Assembly: GCA_016800925.1 (NCBI GenBank)
Contig: JABCPU010000123.1
Span: 106,744-170,743 of the forward strand
DNA: 64,000 nucleotides
Direction: 5' to 3'
Source: Suillus spraguei
Lineage: Eukaryota; Basidiomycota; Agaricomycetes; Boletales; Suillaceae
Numbering within the stretch: the first letter of the stretch is position 1; each line of letters begins with the position of its first letter. A program made the translations under genes and the position numbers. The notes under the pieces were generated by a model, which made no database searches, was not told the DNA's origin, and saw nothing but the letters and a program-made list of their open reading frames with translations. Of this stretch, positions 55,583-64,000 are shown piece after piece.

Positions 55583-55861
55583 TCACAATGCAGAAACATG
55601 GCCAAAAAAGACAGCATACCTCGAAACACTCATCTTCTCTTCATGCATGAGGGTAAGTTTCATATCATGTGAACCCTGCTTTGGGAAGTGTGCTCGTACA
55701 CGCTCAATTGCTGGTCCTATGCTTGTGATGGTGTGAGCTTGTCCACGTGCAGATTTCAGTCCCCACTGAGAGCGCCACTTTTTCAGGAGGTCGATCCTAT
55801 AACAGGGAAGATGTGTGAACTTGAAGTGTGCTTTCAACTGCGGAAAAAACTCACGAGACAT
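55583..55861 (-). pseudogene. Integrase-core-like transposase, N-terminal fragment
   Basis: From ATG at 55861 (minus) the frame reads LLKKWRSQWGLKSARGQAHT, IGPAIERVRAHFPKQGSHDM and HEEKMSVSR, then loses the family pattern. I associate this with the helix-turn-helix N-terminal part of a multi-copy Agaricomycete integrase-type transposase whose catalytic domain normally follows. No catalytic part is present downstream (lower coordinates). Decayed fragment. Confidence 0.5.
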
Positions 55862-56819
55862 TATATTGTAAATATACTACGCACGATTACATCTCGCTGT
55901 TATTATTTTGCAAAATCCTCGATGATCGGTCTGATAGGGCATCAGGAGCTGTTGAATGAGATATAAGTGAGGTACAAGCACATATAACCACTACTCACGA
56001 GCAGGAACTCAACCGTTGTGTCCAAGTGTGTTCAGCATCTGTCTAGAGAAAACAATATAACAAGAGCAATGACTCGGAGAGAAAGTTTTACACACCTTTA
56101 AACATAGACAAGACTTCATCCGTGGGTTTGAAGGAGCCACTCAGCTGACTCCTGAGACACGTACTATGGACGAGGATCCCAGCGCAGTTATGCCTGGCAT
56201 CGAATCGATTAGAGTTGCCGACAATCGATCAGAACAGTCACCTGCAGAATTGTTACTCTAGGATATACAATGACAAATATAAGATATACAACGATAAATA
56301 TAGCGGTGTGTGAAAAATGTGCACGCCATAACGGCAAATCGAACTGTCACCAAAGATCCACCATAGCATTAGTGAAGCGTACAGGTGAGGCGTAGCCTCC
56401 TGATCCAAGAACAGTATGGTATTATAGGAAGTTTGACTTTTGTTGGAAGAGGCAAGTTGTACCAGTTTGCAAAACTGAGAAGGTTGGAAGAGATGGAGGG
56501 CTTGATTGCATGTGCGAAGTGACGCCGTCTGTTGGAATCATTCAAATATAAGTGGAAGGATGTCAATATGATACAATTTAAGAGTCAATCGAAGGGATAT
56601 CGTTGTATTAAGTATCTAATTCTATCGTTATGATACAACGGATGCCAGATGAGCAACTGAGTCTCTAGTTTTGATACATTGTGTGATCTGGGTATATAGC
56701 AGTACAGTAGCCAGTTGTTGCAAAGTGAGATGGGTTATGAAAAGTAGAGCAAAATTTGAGATTAGAATCATATCACATATCATCCCTAGATGACAATAAG
56801 TGAGACAATTTTGTTAAAA

Positions 56820-57050
56820 AAAAGAGTATAGCTGACCCTTCTAAACATCGTTACAAGTCTTGCAGCCTCACACAAGGCAGCCCAGATACCTCTCGCAGCA
56901 TCTGTTACGCTTTGAGCCACCCTCCTCCATCTACCAGCAGCCTGAGCACTAAGAGTGTTAGTGGCGCTGGGAGTGATATTGGGGGGAGCGGTGTTTGAGG
57001 TGGTGTTTGGGGCGGTGTTTGAGGTGTTTGGGGTAGTAGCCGTGGCCCCG
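56820..57050 (-). other. Low-complexity open stretch, NTAPNT-rich
   Basis: On the minus strand about 75 codons stay open: a Thr/Asn/Pro-rich repeat (NTAPNTTSN) followed by GRWRRVAQSVTDAARGIWAA and LCEAARLVTMFRRVSY, which looks like real protein. It follows a TAG and has no upstream ATG. Possibly an exon remnant; no family recognised. Confidence 0.3.
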
Positions 57051-57060
57051 GTGGACTAGC

Positions 57061-58958
57061 CGATTAGATAATGACTCTAGTACTACTAATAACAATCTTA
57101 CCTGTGACCAAAAATAATCCGCTTGAGTCTGTTTGCGTTTTTTTAGCTTAATTAGAGTGTATCTATTGTAAAAAGTCTTACAATGGTATTTCTTGGCATC
57201 GTGCCCATTGAAGCGCCAGCGCTGAAGATGTCTGAACCATCTGCTGGATGCTGATCAGGCCTCAGGGGTGTATACCAGTTATCGATCTCATTTCTTTCCA
57301 GATATGGATGTGTATTACGTATATGAACTGAGTGAGTTTCACAATTGTAATAGTGATCAACATGAAGCTAATTGTGAAGTGTTTGGAATTGCCGATAGTA
57401 TTGAGCGTCAGTTGAATCGAGAAAATGAAATTACTGTATCTCAACCTTCCCTCTAAAATGTTTGCATACGCTCAACAAGGGATGCGCTTCACATCTTTCA
57501 TGCCAGGAATGTGCTCCCACTTACAACAAGCGGATTAGACGCTGAGGAACGATATGTTTGGGAGGTATGAGGGACCCCTTTGGACAATATACATAATAAG
57601 AATTGTACTTTGCACTGGGAATGAGAAAAAAATGTGATGGTGCGGAACCTGCTGCCTCTGAGTCTGACGAGGGCCAAGGCCTTCTAATGTCCAGTTCTAG
57701 CACCTCATCCCTCCCTCCAACACCCAACTTCATCAGTCGCTCGTCAGCTTGTTAATTAACATTACTTGTGAATTTAAATTCCTTTCTGGCATATTCTTGC
57801 TTTGCTGACAATTCATCTGCGTAAGACTTGCCAGCCCTAGCAAGCGCAGGAACTACGACACCATCAAGAAAATACGGCCATCTCGCATGTCAGGAAGGAT
57901 ACCTCTACGACCGGCATCTACTGAACCGACTACAGTAAATGAGCCTGCAGCTCCTGCGAATGCCGTTGATCTGCCATTATCAAATCACAACACCCGAGAA
58001 CAATGGAGGTGCAGATATCACTAGTGCCAGCTGCGTTGCCAAAACAGCCAAGGTGCCATGTCACGACACACAATCAGGCTCATAGAAGATTCTGGCATCG
58101 GACTTGTATGCATTAGCGGGGGGAGAGTTCGAGACTGGTGTGCTAGACTGTTTTCCTTGGTACAATCATGTTGCTGATATTGACCCCAGAAATTAAATGA
58201 TGATGGATCCCTCGATGCACTAGCCAGAGTTGTAGACTCCGGGAAAACAAGGTACTTTGCCTCCTAGCTGGCAATACCTGGATTGTGTCACTTTGTTCAT
58301 AAGTGGAGGCGCATGTTCAAATTACCTTTCTGGCTTTTGAGGAGCCTTATGATGCGAAGCAAAGGTAATCGATCTGAGAACTCTTCATTTGCAACGCATT
58401 CAAGCATATAAAATAGGATTGTCACATTGTACCAGATCATACATGATGCGATACATTCAAAATCTGGGCAAACAGGATCCCTCAAGCTGCAATATATTCG
58501 TACGGAGAAGGAAATAGTTATGGCTTGGGTAAGTATTTGGCTGCTCAATACCACTTGGTCTGACCTTGTAGCTTCAGATGACGCAACTGTTCGAATTGTA
58601 TGTGGTTTTATCGTCATGGTTACCCAAGGCTGATTTTAATTTAAGTGGATGGACATACCGATGAGACGATGGCCCCTTCAAATTTATCGTTCATTCATGT
58701 TGAGTCGTCAAGTGTTCATTTCTATGAATTCTTTTCATGAATCTGGCCCCATCAGAAACATGTTAATTTTATTCTTTGGCAATCAATATCGGATTCTTCA
58801 ATTCAAACCGCTTCATAAATCGCAACTCGTTGCAGTCTGCCCACATCATAACATGAATGTCTTCCTATCGCGAAAATCTGGACATTGAGCCGGGGTCTGA
58901 CTCACCCTGCTCAGTGTGCAGATTTTCTGACTTTGCAATCTACTAACAAACTGCTGCA
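57061..58958. other. Intergenic with small coding-like fragments
   Basis: A 62-codon plus frame (57268-57456) and a stretch at 57.83-58.2 kb (RPASTEPTTVNEPAAPANAV) look coding but are isolated and short. No element ends found. Confidence 0.35.
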
Positions 58959-59735
58959 ATGCAGCCCTCTGGCCAACTGCCACTTCCGACGAATGACGAT
59001 GTTTACCACAATCATTTCTTCGATGGCACCAATGTTACAGTTGACTTCGACGGCACCTTCAATGATCAGTATGCTACGGCACTGCGCACTGAGGACGGAT
59101 ATCATGATCATCCTGATGGTCTCATGATGCAGCATTGTCTGCCCTCTGAGCTTGGCTTTGGCCAAAGTCAGCTCATGCTGTACAACGACTCGAACTCCGA
59201 GCCTACTCTTGCATTTGACAATGGTTTTCAGAATCACTGGTCATTCCATCATGATCTTGGGCCAGGTGACCATCTCGATCCTCCGCCTTCTACTACGAGC
59301 ATGCCCCCACAGCCCCTACTGCCTCACGGTAGTAGTAACATGTACCCGAATCCACAATCACACTCCCACCCTCATAGTCATGTCATGGCACCTGCCTCCG
59401 GTGGTGCTGTGCACAATCAATTCCAGCCAGACTCGGAGGCTGGGCTCATGTATCTGCAGGGAAATCTTAGTGCTCGCCTTGAATCAACAATTGCGGTCGC
59501 AGCTCCTGTCATTGCAACCTCAAATTATCATTACTCGACTTTGGGGCCACCAGGCCACCTTTTTCATGTTCCCGATCATCTTGGTTCCTTCTTCCAAGGA
59601 TACAACCAACCGTTGCTCACCAAGAATGAGGATGCCCTATTACCGTCAGGTAGCAAGGAGTATCCTCCTCGCAAGGAGATATACGATGTGGAGGATACTG
59701 CTAGCTCGAGTCAAGATGCTAGCCGCAATCAGTGA
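58959..59735 (+). CDS. Intrinsically disordered His/Pro/Ser-rich protein
   Basis: ATG at 58959 opens an uninterrupted 258-codon frame ending TGA at 59733-59735. The protein is rich in His, Pro, Ser, Asn and Gly with short acidic and His clusters (SHSHPHSHVMAP, GYHDHPDGLMMQH). It ends in KEIYDVEDTASSSQDASRNQ. Such composition is typical of activation or linker regions of fungal transcription regulators, but there is no DNA-binding domain in the window, so that is only an inference. It may be the first exon or a truncated part of a larger host gene. It is the longest clean ATG-started frame in this half of the window and carries no transposon signature. Confidence 0.5.
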   Translation: MQPSGQLPLPTNDDVYHNHFFDGTNVTVDFDGTFNDQYATALRTEDGYHDHPDGLMMQHCLPSELGFGQSQLMLYNDSNSEPTLAFDNGFQNHWSFHHDLGPGDHLDPPPSTTSMPPQPLLPHGSSNMYPNPQSHSHPHSHVMAPASGGAVHNQFQPDSEAGLMYLQGNLSARLESTIAVAAPVIATSNYHYSTLGPPGHLFHVPDHLGSFFQGYNQPLLTKNEDALLPSGSKEYPPRKEIYDVEDTASSSQDASRNQ

Positions 59736-60033
59736 GATGTAAAAAACGTACTCCTGTGACGTTTCACCAATACCAGTGGCCGCCCCCAAAGAAGGCGGTG
59801 GGTGACTGACATTAATTACAGTGATAAATCACTGACAAACTCGCCATAGAGAAGAGTTCAGAAGGGGTTGGATTTGCAGTCCCAGGTATCAGAATCGTTA
59901 CCATCAATGGCAGCTCCCCCCCAGCCTACCATCATATCCACACTGTCCACGCCCCAACCCAGCATGTCGGAGCTTCTATACAACCCACAAAAAATTCGGC
60001 ACACGTGAATAATTGAGCCCGCTCAAAAGAAAG

Positions 60034-60480
60034 TCACAGATTATATGGTGAACAAGCTCTCTTTACCGACAGGGATGGACAAGGAGCAGGTAGTCCAATA
60101 TCAGTTAGAAAATTCCGCAACAGCAGAATATAGTCAAGGCAAGTCAATGTTACAACTTTGACTGAATTTTTTAGTTGCGCATCAGAGGTGTTCTGGAAAA
60201 AATGGCTGACACTGTCAGGTCTATCATGCAGACATGCAAGTTGAGCGGTCGATGTAGGAATGTACTGAGGGGGAGAAGATCCTGGTAGGAGGAACGATAT
60301 GGTCCTTCCAGAGCCAGTTTGCGATTGTATAAATACATCGCATGCATTCATGTCCTTAGAAGAGGGTTCTGTGAACATAGGAAGGGCAGCACGTTGGATG
60401 GATGTCGGTTTCGTGATGCTCATCTTAGACTGTAGGTGAGCAACAAGGAGGGCGAAGACATAGGTCAGTGAACGTGGTTG
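60034..60480 (-). pseudogene. DEAD-box RNA helicase fragment (DBP7/DDX31-like)
   Basis: On the minus strand the frame reads LLVAHLQSKMSITKPTSIQR and then AALPMF, a Q motif, followed after ~20 residues by CDVFIQSQTGSGRTISFLLP, motif I. The motif I Lys (GSGKT) is Arg here. Text upstream (APLTGSTTFT) fits the same gene in another frame. Beyond motif I the reading frame no longer matches; DEAD, SAT and the C-terminal RecA lobe are absent. The Q-motif wording resembles Dbp7-type ribosome-biogenesis helicases, but assignment from this fragment is tentative. A non-functional remnant. Confidence 0.65.
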
Positions 60481-61581
60481 AGCCAGTTAATGGTGCATTG
60501 CTTGGTTTTGAGGGTGGCTCTGGATAACAGAGGATATAAGTGGTTCAACTTTAGGATTGTATGAGAATAGAAAGGAGATTATCTGAGTTGGAGGTGGGAT
60601 GGTCCGCTGTAGAAACTACTTTGGTAGCGGGTAACGGTTTGTCAGGTCGAATCTGCTTCACAGGATGAGAGTGGTCAACATCATCGTTGCCAGGATGATG
60701 GTCAGACCTTCATTTCTGGACTCGTTTAGCCTTCAATCTGGGCTATGATGAACAGCTGCTCACCTGTCCGCCCAGCGACCAGATTTGGTTGATGTTAGCT
60801 TTGTGGGTCCCATGCACAATGTTTAGGACAAGTCCATCGTCCATGTAATTGATTGGTCTCTTGAGAACGGTGTAATCCAAAAGGGAATGTTAATGTTCTC
60901 ACATCTAGAATAAAAATTGAAAATGATCATCATCAAGTTCTCACCGACGGCGTTGATGTTTTCAATCACACCGGTACACTTGCTCTTTGACTCACTAATA
61001 TTACATAATTCTACTATTGTAGCTAAGTCTTAGCCAGTCAATTACATAAGTTATCTATACAACTCGTTACTCAGTTTCCCAGTCTAGATGCATTTGAAAT
61101 CTTCCGTCTGGTCATCAGTGGCCAAATTACAGCTTACACGTAGCATGTCGGCTTGATATCACCGGCAATATCTCAGTAGCTGCCAGGCGGGCGCCCAATT
61201 TTCATATCATATCACTCTCAGGCTCCAGCGAGCTTTCCATAGATTGGGACATCCATTCAACTATTCCATCTCAATCACGCCTATAACTCGATAGCCTGAT
61301 CATTGCCTAATTAAAACCCAAGTTTTAATTCAAATCCTCGTACTTTGTCTCTCAAGATAACTGACATCATCTGGATGGTTTTTACGAGCACCCTCGAGCC
61401 CTAGTACCTTTTCATTGCATCTCGCATATCACATCCTTCATCAACGAGTGACGATCAATGTCAATACTTCCATCTCTCAGCACTCGCACACTCTGACCTC
61501 TTTGACAGTCCTTCAAGGAATTTGGGCGAAGCTGTTGGAGGTTGCTGTCAAGGGTGCTCAATATAACACCTGAAATGTCTG
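60481..61581. other. No gene recognised
   Basis: Only short frames between the helicase fragment and the NLR pseudogene. A minus-strand stretch near 60.6 kb (DKPLPATKVVSTADHP) may be the N-terminal end of the helicase gene. Upstream NLR exons could lie at 61.4-61.58 kb but I cannot define them. Confidence 0.4.
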
Positions 61582-63741
61582 CAAGGGACTCGAGTGGATC
61601 TCGTCAACCACATTCACAGATTCCTGATTGACCCAGAGAAAAACCTGCCTGTTTGGCTACATGGCACAGCTGGCATCAGAAAGTCTGCTGTTGTGTTCAC
61701 TGTAGCTGAGAGGATGAGAGGTCTAAAAGTGACAGAAGAAACCAACGTCGAAAAGCGGCTAGCAGGAACGTTCTTTTTCTCACGCAACCACACCAAATGC
61801 TGTAAAGCTGGATATTTCTTCATGACCCAGATATTCCCGTGACACACGTTCTGCTCACGAGTCGCTTTGAACCACATATCTTCAAGTCTTCCGAAATGAA
61901 GAGGTGCGCTCTTTGGTGCATGAGATACCCGTGAGAACTTCTGGGGAGGCTTGGCATCATTTCGTTAGACGGCGCAGACATTGACAACGATATCTGTATT
62001 TTCTTGCGGCATTCCTTCAAAGAGTTGGAAAGTCGCCATCCCGATTTCCCTCAACCATCAGAGGTTGACCTTGCGAATGTAGCAAGCCGAGCGGGCATCT
62101 ACGATGATGAAGTTGATTATTGACAATGAAGACAGATCCCCATGATCGGCTACAGCTGATGTTCGAGCTAACGAGCGAGCTACTACCAGGAATGGAGGTG
62201 TTACAAATTATATGACCGTATCCTCTCTACGTGTACCAACCTGAAGCGTGCTTACATGCACTTGTCCATTGTGCCGCTCTCGCAGACCCTCTTCCCATCT
62301 CACAAATCTCAACACTTCTTGGCCCTGGTTTGGGCATGGATGTGGAGAGAACGCTGATACAGCTACGATCTGTCATAGATATTCCTACCAACACCAGTCT
62401 TTTGTGAATATCTATCACTCATCCGTTCATGACTACATTTCCGACCCTTCAAACTGTAGCCTCCCTTATGCACACGATCTGTCAATAGCCCACTCCCTAC
62501 CCTACTCGCTGATTCCTCTCCTCGCTTGATGATGAAAGATATTCCAGAAAGCATGGCTCTGTTGGATGCACTTTCAGAATTGAAGAAACAGAGCCGAGCC
62601 ATGCAACCTGAGGACCCAAAAACACTGAAAGACTCATTGGTGTTCCTTGTTCAGCCACTGGAGCAGCTCATCAGTATACTATGGCATTGGGGAGATCGCA
62701 CTTCAGATTTGCAATTTTGGTTGGGGACCGAGGATGGGAGTGCCTGGCTGCAGACACGCAGGGTATGACTGGCTGTGCACCGAGGGAGGAAGAAGACCCA
62801 GGGAGGACAAGATTAGCTGCAGGATCAGACTTCCGACACAGCCCAATGCCGGAATTACAAAGCATATGCCCAAGAATTCTTCATTGACTTGCCAAAGGCG
62901 CAATAAGACCTTGCATTCGCGTCACTTGGAGTGAATGGAAGACAGTCTTCAGTTCAATATCTGTGATTTAAAGTTGTCGTATCTATCTAATAGCGAAGAT
63001 CTCGGACTGCAAGAACGAGTCCAAAATGCATCCCCCTACATCTATCATATTCATCTCGATTTTGCACTTCACATGTACGAAGCACAGTCTTCGACAAGGA
63101 GCTTGCGAAAAAAAAGTGAAATTGTTCTTCAACCACGAACGGCTGTTTTTCTAGCTCGATTCACTCGCCTTGATCAAGCCCTTCTACCCATTGCCCAGTG
63201 GCTGAAGGTGAGCACATTGTGCCAGATAAAGTGCTCATGGGCAACCACAGGGCGATCCTGAATCCAAAGATGTCTCATCAACTGCAATGGGCATACAGAG
63301 GTTCATTCAAGTCTTTGGCGGCATAATTTTACACAGCACACTACATCTATACGTATCAGCACTCCATTCTCGCCTTCCAACTGTCCGCTATCAAAAATGT
63401 TTTCTGCACGGTTTCCGAATACTCTTCGTGTTGAATTCGGACATGACTGGCTGGCTGTTCAGACCGTACTCAGGGGGCACACTGCAGCGGTTTGGTCAGT
63501 CTCATTTTTGCCGGACGGCGCTCGTATCGTCTCTGGTTTCTTGTTTGTAGGTTTAGCTTGCTTCTCTTTGATTCATTTGGAGACTGATTTCAGGGTTAGG
63601 GTCCGTCCTGGGACGGATTACCATATATGGATAAGCCCTAGCGACCACATACCAGATCTTAATATCCACCACTGGTATCGTCGATTGTGGGACCACCCTT
63701 ATCATGATTGCCACCAGTGTGTATCTACTGGAGTGCAGTGA
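61582..63741 (+). pseudogene. NACHT-WD40 NLR (STAND) pseudogene
   Basis: Starts near 61585 with GTRVDLVNHIHRFL and a P-loop GTAGIRKSAV (61663-61690), where Arg replaces the Gly before the Lys. Then AGTFFFSRNH, a deletion, and SLDGADIDNDICIFLRHSF with SEVDLANVASRAG (61.96-62.1 kb). LADPLPISQISTLLGPGLGM leads into YHSSVHDYISDPSNCSLP (62.28-62.47 kb), the winged-helix-like part. FWLGTEDGSAWLQTR is a remnant of a WLQT-repeat region. GLQERVQNASPYIYH is helical. LAVQTVLRGHTAAVWSVSF and PDGARIVSG are a first WD40 blade (63.44-63.54 kb). Frame changes at 61.84, 62.1-62.2, 62.53 and 62.7 kb break it. In fungi such genes act in non-self recognition and programmed cell death. Confidence 0.8.
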
Positions 63742-64000
63742 GTAATAATGGTCTAATTAGTTTTCAATAGATGCCTATGCGAAGTACCGGCTCACAACCG
63801 GCGCTGAATACGATGCTAGGGCTTAACTTCTCACTATTTCCGAAGATCAGTTCGGTGACCTACATGACTTGAACTTCCATATTGGTGACGTACGTCAATT
63901 CTGTCAGCTCTCACACCCTTCGTTCACTATTTTGCACAGAAAACCTACAGTCTTACCCCTGATGCCCAAATCTGGCCTGGTTCTCTCAACAACCAACCAG
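63742..64000. other. Sequence after the first WD40 blade; no further blade seen
   Basis: I cannot recognise a second WD40 repeat here. The window ends before the rest of the gene, if any, can be seen. Confidence 0.35.

Larger units (their letters stand above)
53569..56368. repeat. Inverted repeat pair, ~170-190-bp arms 2.4 kb apart
   Basis: The left arm 53569-53738 returns inverted at 56179-56368 with substitutions and small indels; for example GTTACTCTAGGATATACAA is shared. Outer ends read TGGTGGATCTTTGG and CCAAAGATCCACCA, each flanked by TA, which would fit a TA-duplicating transposon but is only two bases. The space between holds minisatellites and an integrase-like fragment rather than one clear transposase. 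Confidence 0.6.

Overview
The window looks like a repeat-rich stretch of a filamentous basidiomycete genome, most likely an Agaricomycete. The coding remnants have short GT..AG introns of about 45-55 bp. The recognisable families are ones I associate with mushroom genomes: chromodomain Ty3/gypsy elements, Myb/SANT proteins of PIF/Harbinger type, IS630/Tc1-like DDE transposases, NACHT-WD40 NLR genes and lineage-specific hypothetical proteins. Nothing indicates a prokaryote or a virus. Almost every gene is broken.

Layout. 1-6.2 kb: tandem repeats, a solo LTR, an inverted repeat, and a decayed fungal hypothetical gene. 6.2-13.5 kb: a minus-strand chromovirus (A2) whose 5' LTR is fused to gag by a deletion. 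13.5-16.2 kb: a ~0.9-kb family-D element and a 141-bp tandem array. 16.2-28.5 kb: an older gypsy element (C) with gag inverted relative to pol. It is interrupted by a solo LTR, by an LTR of family B, and by a complete chromovirus (A1, 19838-27280, 5-bp TSD). 28.5-33.9 kb: gypsy element E with two insertions. 34-35 kb: a short-chain dehydrogenase pseudogene. 35.6-45.5 kb: chromovirus G, broken by four family-D/F insertions (one carrying a further nested copy) and a PIF/Harbinger element that itself carries a solo LTR. 45.5-47.2 kb: a fungal membrane-protein gene copy. 47.7-52.8 kb: a DDE transposase gene split by four solo LTRs. 53-64 kb: fewer transposons, with minisatellites, an inverted repeat pair, one intact disordered-protein ORF, a DEAD-box helicase fragment and an NLR pseudogene.

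Families. A = 470-476-bp LTR (TGTTACA...GTAACA, 5-bp TSD). B = 749-1355-bp LTR (TGTCATA...TAACA, 5-bp TSD). D/F = ~0.9-kb elements with TGTRA...TTACA ends and a 4-bp TSD. Where flanks survive, the D/F duplication has CpG in its centre, with one copy often decayed to TpG or CpA. I could not settle whether D/F are solo LTRs or non-autonomous integrase-type DNA transposons.

A1 carries its whole replication architecture: TATA box, an 11-nt self-priming match between the transcript start and the PBS, gag, pro-RT-RNaseH-IN-chromodomain, an extra zinc-knuckle ORF3, and a polypurine tract. Its two LTRs differ at only about six positions, yet its RT reads YMDN and its integrase has lost its first Asp. 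C-to-T decay at CpG accounts for many lesions here, including repeated CGA-to-TGA stops. All calls come from reading the sequence; no database search was run.
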